DNA of 64,000 nucleotides. It comes from Candidatus Margulisiibacteriota bacterium (GTDB taxonomy: Bacteria > Margulisbacteria > WOR-1 > JAHJIW01). How positions within the stretch are numbered: the stretch's first letter is position 1; every line of letters starts with the position of its first letter. The notes under the pieces are model-generated. The model did no database searches, had not been told where the DNA came from, and was given only the letters and a program-made list of their open reading frames with translations. Positions 7,476-16,693 of the stretch are shown here, in pieces. The translations under genes and the position numbers were made by a program. The stretch lies in NCBI GenBank assembly GCA_018823125.1, contig JAHJIW010000003.1:99780-163779 (forward strand), read 5' to 3'.

Positions 7476-8669
7476 CTAAAGCACCTTCTCGAGGATCTTT
7501 AATCCCTGATTGAGTTGTGACTTTTTAATATTCAAAGCCGGCACAATTCGAATGATATTATCTTGTGGTCCGCAGCTGATTAAAACCAGGCCTTCATCCA
7601 ATGCTTTGAGGCGGATGGCTTTTACTTCTTCGCCGGTTTCAAACTCGACCGCCAGCATCAGTCCTAATCCACGCACGTCTTTGATCTTTAGATTTTTCTT
7701 TTGCAGTTTTTTAAGTTTCTTTAGAGCGTAGGCCCCTAAAGCATTAGCGTTATCTAGAACTTTTTCCTCTTCCATAACCTGAATATTAGCTAAAGCTGCT
7801 GCGCAAGTTACCGGATTGCCGGTCATGGTGCCTCCGTGGGCTCCGGTTGACCAAGCTTTCATCAAATCTTCGCGCGCAATGACCGCTCCCAAAGGAAATC
7901 CAGATCCGATTCCCTTGGCCATCGCCATAATATCCGGAACAATGTCATAGTTTTCAAAGCCAAACCATTTTCCAGTTCGGCCAAATCCGCTTTGGACCTC
8001 ATCCGCAATTAAAAGAATGCCGTTTTCTTTGCAAAGCTTAGCTAAGCCTGTCATAAACTCAGGGTCATTAATTAGATAGCCACCCTCTCCTTGAATTGGT
8101 TCAATAATTGCAGCTGCAATTTTATCGGCACCGGTTTCACTAATAATTTTTTTAACTGATTCCAGGTTTTTGTCAGCAATATAGACTTCAGGCATAAACG
8201 GACCATAATTTTCACGGTATTTTTCTTTTGAGGTAGTAATCGAAAGCGCGCCAAAGGTTCGACCGTGAAATCCGCCCTTAAAACAGATGATTCCTGGTTT
8301 TTTAGTAGTATATTTTGCCAGCTTTAATGAAGTTTCAACCGCTTCAGAGCCACTCTGGTTAAAGAAAACCATATCCAAGCCAGCCGGAGTAATAGCTTGT
8401 AGTTTTTCCGCTAAAGCAATATTAGCTTCGTAGTAGGCAATCCCTGCGCAAACATGAATCAGCTTTTTAGTTTGAGCCACCGCAGCTTTTACTACTTTCG
8501 GATGACAATGCCCAACCGGAAGGCATGCAATTCCGGTCGCAAAATCTAAATATTTTTTACCGTTGGTTCCATACAAATACGCTCCCTTACCTCGATCTAC
8601 TTCGAAGTCAGAGAAATAGTGTCCTAATACAGGGGACAAAACTTTATCGGCTCGTTCTTTTAATGTCAT
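7476..8669 (-). CDS. Class III aminotransferase (4-aminobutyrate/ornithine type)
   Basis: A 397-residue fold-type I PLP enzyme. Visible motifs are the glycine-rich phosphate site NQSGSEAVETSLKLA, the pyridine-nitrogen aspartate in LLIADEVQSGFGRTG (Asp223) and the Schiff-base lysine in AMAKGIGSGFPLGAV (Lys252). It moves an omega- or alpha-amino group to 2-oxoglutarate. The whole-sequence feel is that of 4-aminobutyrate or acetylornithine aminotransferases; the substrate is not certain. GAGGTGA lies 5 nt before the ATG. It shares an ATGA overlap with the upstream ridA-like gene, so the deaminase and the aminotransferase are translated together. RidA removes reactive enamine or imine products of PLP enzymes, which makes the pairing sensible. 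Confidence 0.88.
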   Translation of the reverse strand: MTLKERADKVLSPVLGHYFSDFEVDRGKGAYLYGTNGKKYLDFATGIACLPVGHCHPKVVKAAVAQTKKLIHVCAGIAYYEANIALAEKLQAITPAGLDMVFFNQSGSEAVETSLKLAKYTTKKPGIICFKGGFHGRTFGALSITTSKEKYRENYGPFMPEVYIADKNLESVKKIISETGADKIAAAIIEPIQGEGGYLINDPEFMTGLAKLCKENGILLIADEVQSGFGRTGKWFGFENYDIVPDIMAMAKGIGSGFPLGAVIAREDLMKAWSTGAHGGTMTGNPVTCAAALANIQVMEEEKVLDNANALGAYALKKLKKLQKKNLKIKDVRGLGLMLAVEFETGEEVKAIRLKALDEGLVLISCGPQDNIIRIVPALNIKKSQLNQGLKILEKVL

Positions 8670-9127
8670 TCTTTCACCTCAACAATTATATCAAGCTCAA
8701 CACAGGCATTTAAGGGCAATTCGTTAACACCAATTGCAATGCGAGCGTGTTTTCCAGCATCGCCAAATATTTTTAATAAAAGTTCTGACGCTCCGTTTAA
8801 AACTTTGGGTTGATCCGTAAAGCAGGAAGCCGAATTTACATAACCGCTTAACTTCACAACTTTAACAATTTTATCTAAATCCCCCGCTACCCCTTTAATC
8901 GCCGCCAAACCATTCAACAATGAAATCTCGGCGGCCTTAACTCCGTCTTCCAATGAAACATCCGCCCCCACTTTACCGTTATAGGCAAGCTTACCCTTAA
9001 CCATCGGAAGCATGCCAGCGGTAAAAACTAAATTTCCGGTCTTTACTGCAGGAATATATGACGCCACCGGCTTAGGCACATCCGGCAGCGTAAAACCTAA
9101 TTCTTTTATCTTAGTTTCGATCTTCAT
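8666..9127 (-). CDS. ridA: RidA/YjgF family enamine/imine deaminase
   Basis: A 153-residue member of the YjgF/YER057c/UK114 family, which hydrolyses reactive 2-aminoacrylate-type enamines or imines to ketoacids. The catalytic arginine is present in KHARIAIGVNELPL, followed by the usual CVELDIIVEV strand. It is somewhat longer than the 128-residue E. coli protein because of an N-terminal extension. Two start codons compete: ATG 9136 is buried in a TATAAT box (9135-9140), while ATG 9127 (MKIETK) lies exactly 7 nt after it. That spacing recurs at other leaderless genes here, so 9127 is chosen. The stop overlaps the start of the aminotransferase gene. Confidence 0.88.
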   Translation of the reverse strand: MKIETKIKELGFTLPDVPKPVASYIPAVKTGNLVFTAGMLPMVKGKLAYNGKVGADVSLEDGVKAAEISLLNGLAAIKGVAGDLDKIVKVVKLSGYVNSASCFTDQPKVLNGASELLLKIFGDAGKHARIAIGVNELPLNACVELDIIVEVKE

Positions 9128-9184
9128 ACGGGGCATTATAGCTTGTAAACTTATGGTCGTAAACTGGGGAGGAAAAATTTCACT

Positions 9185-9214
9185 TTCACCTCATATCATT
9201 TTTCGTGATAAAAT
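9185..9214 (+). promoter_or_regulatory. Promoter of the leaderless subtilisin gene
   Basis: TTCACC at 9185-9190, an 18-bp spacer and TAAAAT at 9209-9214. The ATG at 9221 follows after 6 nt without a Shine-Dalgarno. Confidence 0.5.
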
Positions 9215-9220
9215 AGATTC

Positions 9221-11056
9221 ATGCGTCTCCAAAGATTATGCTTTTTAATTCTGATAGTCTTATTCACCCTCCAAGTCGGTACCTTTGCCGCATACGTACC
9301 CAATCAAGTCATCGTAAAATTTAATCAACCCATCCATCGTATGGTGGACGGACGCATGCAGCTTAGAGAAGTAAATATACCTCTTGAAACCAGTGCAATT
9401 CTTAAAAAAATCGGCGCCGTTCCGCTTGAAAGATTTGATGAATACTCGGAAGCAACGAATGCCAAGCGCGCCGCAGAAGTGCCTGCTCAATTCCAAAACT
9501 TATATAAAATGCAAGTTGCGCTACCGGTAGATGAAGCCCTCGATTATTTAAGCATTGATCCCTCGGTCGAATACGCCGAGCCTAACTATTACGTCCAAGC
9601 TTTAGATACGACACCCAATGATCCTAAGTATTCCGAACAATGGGGCCTGCCTAAAGTCTCCGCTCCTGCCGCCTGGGATTATGAGCAGGGAAATAGCTCG
9701 ATTATAGTAGCGGTCATTGATACCGGAGTTAACTATAATCACGAGGATCTCACCGGCAAAGTTACCCTAGGGTGGGATTTTGTTAACGGAGACAGCAACC
9801 CAAATGATGACAATGGACACGGATCAGGAGTAGCGGGAGTAATTGGCGCCAGCACCAATAACGGGATCGGCATTGCCGGACTGGGATGGAACACCAGAAT
9901 TTTAGCGGTTAAAGTTTTACATAGCACCGGCACCGGTGAAGTTTATGATGTAGCACAAGGAATTCAATATTCGGCAGACCGCGCTCACATTTTGAACTTA
10001 AGCTTAGGAGACTATGACCCGACTACCACCCTGCAAACCGCGGTCGATTATGCCGTTGCCAAAGGCTGCGTTTTAGTTGGCGCCGCCGGCAACGATGGTA
10101 AAACGGATATGGTTTATCCGGCCGCCTACGATTCGGTATTGGCAGTGGCCGCTACCGATTCCAGCGATAAAAGAGCCGTCTGGAATTCCACGCAGTCTTC
10201 AAACTACGGAACCTGGATTTCAGTTTGTGCTCCCGGTACCAATATTTACAGCACTCGGCTGAACAATTCTTACAGCAGTCCATCCGGGACTTCGATGGCG
10301 ACTCCTTTTGTTTCAGCCTTAGCTGCGTTAATTTTAGCGCAAAATCCCACCTGGTCAGCGGCACAAATCAAAGAACAAATTATCAGCACCGCAGATAATA
10401 TCGATTCGGTAAATATTGGATATACGGGAAAATTAGGCAGCGGCCGGATTAACGCCGCTTCGGCAGTAAGGTATCCATTGGCGCTAATCTCCTCCCCTAC
10501 GGCTAGTCAAATTGTATCCGGCACTATTTCCATTACCGGCAGCGCTGCCGGCGGTGGGTTTAATTATTACAAAGTGGAAGTTGGGGTCGGGGCTAGCCCC
10601 ACTACATGGACCCAATTAGGTAATAATCACACCACTCAAGCCACTGACAACATTTTAGAAACCTGGGAAACTTCTCCCGGCGCCAACGGAGCCCACGTTA
10701 TCAAACTTACCGTAAATGCCAGCCTGGAAAATACTTATGAAGTTCAGGTTGACGTTCAAAATGCACTCTCGATTGTAAACAACGTTAAACTAGGTCCCAA
10801 TCCTTTTAATCCCCGGACCGGTAACTATACTATTCAGTTTGACTTATCAACCTCCGCCACCGTAACCATATATATTTACGATATTACCGGCAGCCTCGTT
10901 TGGCAAAATACTCAAGCCCGCGACTTTGGCATTAATAATGTTATCTGGGATGGCAGAAACCGGTACGGCACTTACGTTGGAAACGGCGTCTACCTCTTGC
11001 GCATTGCCTCTTCAGATAATACTCTGCTGGGAAGCGGAAAAATCTTAGTTTACTGA
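9221..11056 (+). CDS. Secreted subtilisin-like serine protease with FlgD-like C-terminal domain
   Basis: A 611-residue S8 peptidase. A signal peptide (residues 1-24, ending TFAA) is followed by an I9-type propeptide region (about 25-125). The catalytic domain has all three residues: Asp167 in AVIDTGVN, His200 in NGHGSGVAGVIG and Ser358 in GTSMATPFV. A beta-sandwich linker (about 420-520) precedes a C-terminal FlgD-like domain. This begins with GPNPFNP and ends GNGVYLLRI...GKILVY, a module that in many diderms marks surface-exported proteins. The protease therefore probably acts at or outside the outer membrane. No Shine-Dalgarno is seen; a -10 box lies 6 nt before the ATG. It converges on the outer-membrane protein gene with 6 nt between the stops. 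Confidence 0.92.
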   Translation: MRLQRLCFLILIVLFTLQVGTFAAYVPNQVIVKFNQPIHRMVDGRMQLREVNIPLETSAILKKIGAVPLERFDEYSEATNAKRAAEVPAQFQNLYKMQVALPVDEALDYLSIDPSVEYAEPNYYVQALDTTPNDPKYSEQWGLPKVSAPAAWDYEQGNSSIIVAVIDTGVNYNHEDLTGKVTLGWDFVNGDSNPNDDNGHGSGVAGVIGASTNNGIGIAGLGWNTRILAVKVLHSTGTGEVYDVAQGIQYSADRAHILNLSLGDYDPTTTLQTAVDYAVAKGCVLVGAAGNDGKTDMVYPAAYDSVLAVAATDSSDKRAVWNSTQSSNYGTWISVCAPGTNIYSTRLNNSYSSPSGTSMATPFVSALAALILAQNPTWSAAQIKEQIISTADNIDSVNIGYTGKLGSGRINAASAVRYPLALISSPTASQIVSGTISITGSAAGGGFNYYKVEVGVGASPTTWTQLGNNHTTQATDNILETWETSPGANGAHVIKLTVNASLENTYEVQVDVQNALSIVNNVKLGPNPFNPRTGNYTIQFDLSTSATVTIYIYDITGSLVWQNTQARDFGINNVIWDGRNRYGTYVGNGVYLLRIASSDNTLLGSGKILVY

Positions 11057-11062
11057 TAACGA

Positions 11063-14000
11063 TTAGAAATTAAGCGTTCCTTCAAAAGTAACTAACCCTG
11101 CATCAAAATTATCGCTCGGAGATTTATGATTAATATAGTTCACGTGTTTAAAGGAAGCAGTCAGCACAATTGAAGTTAAAATTACGTTGTTTTGTGGAAG
11201 AGTTACATTTAATGCCCAGGTATCAATAACCTTTTCCAGATCTAAATCCGCCAGCGATCCGGCCTGAACTTCGCCGTGATTGTTTTCTTTACTCCAGTCA
11301 TAAGTCAGTGATCCCCAGGTCCAAACTTTATAGCGCGCACTGGCCGATACGATGCTTTTATGCAGATTAGCTCCATCCACCTCATTATGGGTGACTTTAA
11401 GATTATATCCTGAAGTAACATCAAGGTTCGACAGCGGGGCGTAAGCTACGCTAACACTGGTAGTCTGGTCTACGGTATCGGTATATACCCGACTAGAGCT
11501 ATTATTGTAATTAAGATAATCCTCTTGTGTAAATGCCGGAGTAATGGTTAGGAATGAAAAAGGAATATAAGATACGGAATACGTTTGAGAGAAAGTATAG
11601 GTATTGGTAGTAACTTCCGCCGTTCCCGATGGAGCCAGGGCATTGCGGCCGTACAATTTATAATTTCCGGTCAGCTTTAAATATCCCCAGGCAAGCGGAA
11701 CCCAGGTTGCCGTATAGGTATCTGAATTACCGCGGGTGTGTGATCCGGTTTCCTGAAAAGCGTGATCCCAGGCCCCGGCCCAATTAACCGTTACACTGGA
11801 ATGCGGTAAAACTTTAACGTTAGCCGCCGTTCTTTCGGTGCGCGGGTTTTCCTTCCCTACTACTAAGGTCAAAGTTTCGGTACGGTTGTGGTCGAAGGCA
11901 GAAACCACCGGATCCCATGGAGTAAAGTCCATATGGTAGGTCTCGTTGCGGGTTTTACTTGGATTAGACGGATCTAAAACATTAATCCCTTCGTGTTCGA
12001 TCAGTTTCATGCGGGTTGACCATTTCTTAAATGGTTCACGGGTTAAATCCAAAGAAAGGTCATAGGTATTGTCCCGGGTAATCGTATGCGCCGAAACCAC
12101 CTCAACCGTGGTAGAACCCGACTGCGATGCTACGGTGGTAAGCGGCTCACTAATTTGATGGGCAAAAGAAAATGAAAATCGATCCGTAAACTGAATTGCA
12201 TTGGTAGTGCTGAAACCAAGCGTCGAGTTAGTGGAGGGAGATTGCTTATCCAAATAATCATATTGAGTAGAAGACTTACTAAAACTATTACTATTGGTAT
12301 AAATTAAGCTTCCCAGGGTCAAGATGGGCAAACCATAATTGGCAGACCAACTTTGCAGCAGTGTATCACTATCCCGCAGCGTTGCTCCCGGCAAAATATC
12401 GTTATAGGCTAAATAGTTACGGTAAGATACCGTCGCATTTCCAAAAGTAAACACCGGAAATCCCAGGCTGGCATTACGGTCGTAAGCGCGCGAAAACCGG
12501 TTATTATAATTTTGGATCTGGTTTAATGCCTCTCTGAGGCTGGTTGAAATGGTAACATCGGTAAACGGAGAATAACTGGCCGCAATATTTTTATGTTCGG
12601 ATCCGACTCCGATCGCCGTCCCGCCCATGGGAGTAAAATCTTTTTCCATCTGCCGATAGTCACCCGAAAGACTAACTCCGTAAATTTTAGTATTACCAGC
12701 CACTTTATAAGCCGAACCCAGCTTTTCGGTAACCGTACCGACCACTGCGCCGGAAGACTGAAAGTCAAAATCTACCCGGATCGCATCTAACGAAGAAGGT
12801 GCAATGTAATAAAATACCAGTTGTCCCGGAGCAGTATAACTAATGTAGTAATCGATATCGCGGTTCAATAATCTTTCGTTTACAAATACCAGTTCGCTGT
12901 TTTCAATAATATTATTGGTAGCGTGCAAGGTATAAGTTCGGCTATCATCTCCGGGAAAAGCTTCGGTAGTAGCTTCCGTAGGAATGACTTGGTCGGTGCT
13001 GGATCTGGCGTAAGCCGCACTTAAACCACCCCACTCGCCCCACTGCACCGCCGCATCCATACCAATTACGTCTTTAACTAAATCCTGGCCGGTGGTTGCG
13101 GTATCCGCAACGTACTCAAAAATAACCGAAAAGTTATAATCGGTATCCAGCACATTATTAAAAGTAATGTACGGATTATCCTGGTTATAGTTAATTGAAT
13201 AGCCGGTATCCCCCGCATCCGCATCAAAGCTTGAGTTGCGGGTATAGGTCGTAATGGTTGATGCTCCCTGCTGCCAAACTTGTACCGTTTCTGTTCCCGG
13301 AACAATTCCACGGTAACCGCTAACATAATACGGTCCGCGGCTCCCGTTGCCAACCCCGTTGTATCTTCCCACAATACTTTTATAATAAGTATAAGTCACC
13401 GTAACCTCATCGGTCGCCCCGATCGTAGTCAAAAGCTTAACCGTACCAGTATCGTATCCGTCTGACATATCGTCACGATCGTTGGTGTAAGCTAACTTAC
13501 AAAACGGATTCGGGACTGCATATCCAGTTGCAGGATCAATACTTACGGTCGGAATGGCATAATCTACCTCCCAGGTTAAGGCCGTCCCGTTTAATTTAAC
13601 CGTAAAAGACGCTTCGGTGGTGGGAACAATCGGAAAATAAGACAGGTAAAGCGTATTATTATTACTGATTACATCTGAACCGGTAAATGAATCAATCACT
13701 TGTGCCGTAGGGGCGCCGGTTCCCTTTTCTGCTTTTTCACTTAAGTAAGTGGTGCCCAAGGTTAGCTTATAAACATCTTCTTCTGGAACGGCCTCTGGCT
13801 CATACATAACTTGATATATGTAGCTCGCTGAAATCTGCGACGATTCAGAAATCGCAAAATTAAAAATTATTTTGCCTTCGGCATAGTTGATCGAATAATC
13901 TAGATCTCTGACGGCGGGAATCTCATCAATATAAATTTTTTCGGTGCCTTTGATTACGTGCTGGTACTTCAGCGCGTACGGTCCACGACTGCCAATGCCG

Positions 14001-15361
14001 TCGATACGTTCTGACTCAAGTGAAGTAAGCTTATATTGGTAGTCTATCAATAAAGGATCTTCTGCCGAAGGCAGGGTTGCCATTAAAAGGTCAACGCTTC
14101 CTTCTAAATAATTAATTAAATAGTCTTCATCTTTAACCAAAAGTTTTCCCTGAAACATAATCTGCTCCGAAAACATCTCCACCGGAAAATGCCGGAGCTG
14201 GTAATGACCGGTATCCTCTTCTTCTAAAATTCTTTGCTCATAGGCCTCCATCGAAATCGGCGGAGCCGTGATAAACCCAAACCCTTCAACGTAGATTCTG
14301 GCCCCTTCGGGAATTTCTCCCGCCAGCGATTCAATGGTTACCACCGGAGTTTCGGTAAGCGGAACTGCTTTTACCTTTTCGGTAACCGTCAAGCTCTCGA
14401 CTTCCTCGCTGGTTATCCCCTCCATAGTTGACAGCGCCGCAATCTTTTCATAAATTATCGCCTCAAGCGTAGCCGCTTCCTCATCAATAATTTCTTCTTC
14501 AAATGTGGTTGGAAAATTCTCCTCGGTGTTAACAATAATCGGCGTTGCATCCGGCTCAAATTTGCCCACATCCCTGGGATCAAAAGAAAAGCGATACTGG
14601 GTTCCAAAAAATTCGGTCTTGGAAAGCGAAGGGAAGAACAAATCCAAAATATTGGTATACTCGTAAGAATAACTAAATTCATCATCCACGGTTAAAATGT
14701 TCGTAAACGTAACTATTCCTTCAAAATAATCGATCGTATAATCAACCCCGCGCTTAAGCAAAATCCCGTTCAATTCAATCCGTTCGGTTCCTTCCATAAT
14801 GGAACCGTGTCCTAAGTTATACGGTCCGCGGGTATTATTGCCGATTTGGGTAGTCAATGCTTGAGTTTGACTGCGTCCCTTAACAGAAGGAACTAACATG
14901 AAATCATACCAGGAGTCTTTTGAGGTAAACATGACACCGTTTACGTACTTAGAGATCGAAGCAAATTCGTTTCCTGAAAAATTAGCGGTGATGTCTCCAA
15001 AAGTTAACTCGTGCTGATTATATTTTACTTTGACGTTATATTTATCCGGCGTTTCGGGCTGCTGCTCTAAGTCATAAGTAACCGCTAACGTTTCCGAAAG
15101 CTTTCCGGTGATCATTAAAACCAGTCTTTCCTGCCAGGGTCCGCCCGAATAAGTAGGCGAATATCCAACCTGTGAAATACCGGTGAAGTAATTGCTCATT
15201 GGTTCTACATATACTTGTTTGTATTCGTACTTTTTATAACCGTAAATTTCCAATTGGGGGTAGGTTTCGGCGGCAAAGACTGGGGCAAGATCAAACACGC
15301 CTATCAAAAGGTACACAAATACTACGGCGAGAAATATATTTTTAAATAATTTTCTAAGCAA
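11063..15361 (-). CDS. Large outer-membrane beta-barrel protein with repeated surface modules
   Basis: A 1432-residue protein of no named family. A signal peptide ends at PVFA/AE (residues 30-31). Residues about 177-238, 383-445, 457-517, 673-750 and 806-868 are related modules. Their pattern is a [S/T]RGPY-type opening, a GTE..I strand, a Y.I.Y..G.I.F hairpin and a final Y.Y strand. An acidic low-complexity link lies near residues 270-310. From about 870 to the end, alternating aromatic strands (YSVSYIPFSFLTITP, SYDW-type turns) run to a terminal phenylalanine (FEGTLNF), the mark of an outer-membrane barrel recognised by the Bam machinery. The start is TTG 15361 with GAGGAT 6 nt upstream and a TATAAT at 15400-15405. 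It could be a porin, adhesin or secretion channel; the sequence does not decide. Confidence 0.8.
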   Translation of the reverse strand: MLRKLFKNIFLAVVFVYLLIGVFDLAPVFAAETYPQLEIYGYKKYEYKQVYVEPMSNYFTGISQVGYSPTYSGGPWQERLVLMITGKLSETLAVTYDLEQQPETPDKYNVKVKYNQHELTFGDITANFSGNEFASISKYVNGVMFTSKDSWYDFMLVPSVKGRSQTQALTTQIGNNTRGPYNLGHGSIMEGTERIELNGILLKRGVDYTIDYFEGIVTFTNILTVDDEFSYSYEYTNILDLFFPSLSKTEFFGTQYRFSFDPRDVGKFEPDATPIIVNTEENFPTTFEEEIIDEEAATLEAIIYEKIAALSTMEGITSEEVESLTVTEKVKAVPLTETPVVTIESLAGEIPEGARIYVEGFGFITAPPISMEAYEQRILEEEDTGHYQLRHFPVEMFSEQIMFQGKLLVKDEDYLINYLEGSVDLLMATLPSAEDPLLIDYQYKLTSLESERIDGIGSRGPYALKYQHVIKGTEKIYIDEIPAVRDLDYSINYAEGKIIFNFAISESSQISASYIYQVMYEPEAVPEEDVYKLTLGTTYLSEKAEKGTGAPTAQVIDSFTGSDVISNNNTLYLSYFPIVPTTEASFTVKLNGTALTWEVDYAIPTVSIDPATGYAVPNPFCKLAYTNDRDDMSDGYDTGTVKLLTTIGATDEVTVTYTYYKSIVGRYNGVGNGSRGPYYVSGYRGIVPGTETVQVWQQGASTITTYTRNSSFDADAGDTGYSINYNQDNPYITFNNVLDTDYNFSVIFEYVADTATTGQDLVKDVIGMDAAVQWGEWGGLSAAYARSSTDQVIPTEATTEAFPGDDSRTYTLHATNNIIENSELVFVNERLLNRDIDYYISYTAPGQLVFYYIAPSSLDAIRVDFDFQSSGAVVGTVTEKLGSAYKVAGNTKIYGVSLSGDYRQMEKDFTPMGGTAIGVGSEHKNIAASYSPFTDVTISTSLREALNQIQNYNNRFSRAYDRNASLGFPVFTFGNATVSYRNYLAYNDILPGATLRDSDTLLQSWSANYGLPILTLGSLIYTNSNSFSKSSTQYDYLDKQSPSTNSTLGFSTTNAIQFTDRFSFSFAHQISEPLTTVASQSGSTTVEVVSAHTITRDNTYDLSLDLTREPFKKWSTRMKLIEHEGINVLDPSNPSKTRNETYHMDFTPWDPVVSAFDHNRTETLTLVVGKENPRTERTAANVKVLPHSSVTVNWAGAWDHAFQETGSHTRGNSDTYTATWVPLAWGYLKLTGNYKLYGRNALAPSGTAEVTTNTYTFSQTYSVSYIPFSFLTITPAFTQEDYLNYNNSSSRVYTDTVDQTTSVSVAYAPLSNLDVTSGYNLKVTHNEVDGANLHKSIVSASARYKVWTWGSLTYDWSKENNHGEVQAGSLADLDLEKVIDTWALNVTLPQNNVILTSIVLTASFKHVNYINHKSPSDNFDAGLVTFEGTLNF

Positions 15362-15451
15362 ACTATCCTCGCTGGGAATAAATTTTTTAGTTTGATTAGA
15401 TTATATCATAAATATAAGAGGGGAAAAGCTGAGAAAGCGGCAATTGAAATT

Positions 15452-16693
15452 TTAAATAAACTTCTTCACAATTAAGATGGCATTATGCCCGCCAAAGCCG
15501 AAAGAATTGGACATCGCAGTAGTAACTTTAACTTCTCGGGCCTTATTAGGAACATAATCTAAGTCGCATTCGGGATCCGGAACTTGATAATTGATAGTAG
15601 GATGGATGATTCCATCCTGGATAGATTTCACGCAAGCAATACATTCGACGGCGCCGGTTGCTCCCAGGAGATGGCCGATCATTGATTTAGTAGAACTGAT
15701 TGGAATACTTTTTGCTCTGTCCCCAAAAACGGTTTTGATTGCCATGGTTTCGTATTTATCATTTAAAACGGTCGAGGTTCCATGGGCATTAATATAATCA
15801 ACTTGATCCGGCGAAATTTTAGCGCTTTTTAAAGCTGCGTTAATCGCCCGGACCGCCCCTTCCCCGCAAGGTGCCGGCGCAGTAATATGATTTGCATCTC
15901 CGCTCATCCCGTACCCAACCACTTCGGCAATAATCTTAGCCCCGCGCGCTTTGGCATGCTCTAAGCTTTCCAGCACCACAATTCCCGCCCCTTCCCCCAT
16001 GACAAAACCATTTCTTTCTTTATCGAAAGGTCGGCTGGCGTGTTCGGGATCATCATTGCTGGCAGAAAGCGCTTTAGCTGCACAAAAAGAACCAACGCCA
16101 AGCGGAGTAATGGAAGCTTCTGCTCCGCCCGCAATCATTGCTTCGGCATCGCCGCGTTTTATAATCTCAGCGGCTTCTCCGATACAATGCGTACCCGTGG
16201 CACAGGCCGTGACCACGCAACTGTTCGGTCCTTTGGCTCCGATTTGAATTGAAACAACTCCGGCTGCCATATCACAAATCATCATCGGCACGGTAAAAGG
16301 CGAAAGTCGACTGGGCCCTTTCTCTATCATTATGCGGCATTGTTTTTCCAAAAATCCAATGCCGCCAATACCGGATCCAATTAAAACTCCCGTTTGATTG
16401 GCTTCCTCTTCCTCAATTTTCAAACCGGATTCAGCCACCGCCATTTTTGCAGCCGCAATCGCATATTGAATAAATTCGGTGATGCGGCGTGCTTCCTTTT
16501 TGTCCATAAAATCAGCCGGGTTAAAGTCTTTTACTTCAGCCGCGATCTGAGTTGAAAATTCCGCAGCGTCAAAACGAGTGATTTTTGAAACCGTGTTGTG
16601 CCCCGCTTTTAGTCCTTCCCATAACTTTTCTACGCCAATTCCCATCGGCGTTACCGCCCCCATCCCGGTTATTACTACTCTGCGCTCTGACAT
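15452..16693 (-). CDS. fabF: 3-oxoacyl-ACP synthase II
   Basis: A 413-residue condensing enzyme that joins malonyl-ACP to acyl-ACP in fatty-acid elongation. The Cys-His-His triad is complete: Cys164 in TACATGTH, His304 in NAHGTSTVLNDKYE and His341 in SMIGHLLGATG. The length is the family norm. It is the last gene of the fatty-acid operon; its ATG follows the fabK stop codon directly, with GAGGGG about 9 nt upstream, so translation is coupled. FabB is not present in the window, so this enzyme probably does all the elongation steps. Confidence 0.97.
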   Translation of the reverse strand: MSERRVVITGMGAVTPMGIGVEKLWEGLKAGHNTVSKITRFDAAEFSTQIAAEVKDFNPADFMDKKEARRITEFIQYAIAAAKMAVAESGLKIEEEEANQTGVLIGSGIGGIGFLEKQCRIMIEKGPSRLSPFTVPMMICDMAAGVVSIQIGAKGPNSCVVTACATGTHCIGEAAEIIKRGDAEAMIAGGAEASITPLGVGSFCAAKALSASNDDPEHASRPFDKERNGFVMGEGAGIVVLESLEHAKARGAKIIAEVVGYGMSGDANHITAPAPCGEGAVRAINAALKSAKISPDQVDYINAHGTSTVLNDKYETMAIKTVFGDRAKSIPISSTKSMIGHLLGATGAVECIACVKSIQDGIIHPTINYQVPDPECDLDYVPNKAREVKVTTAMSNSFGFGGHNAILIVKKFI

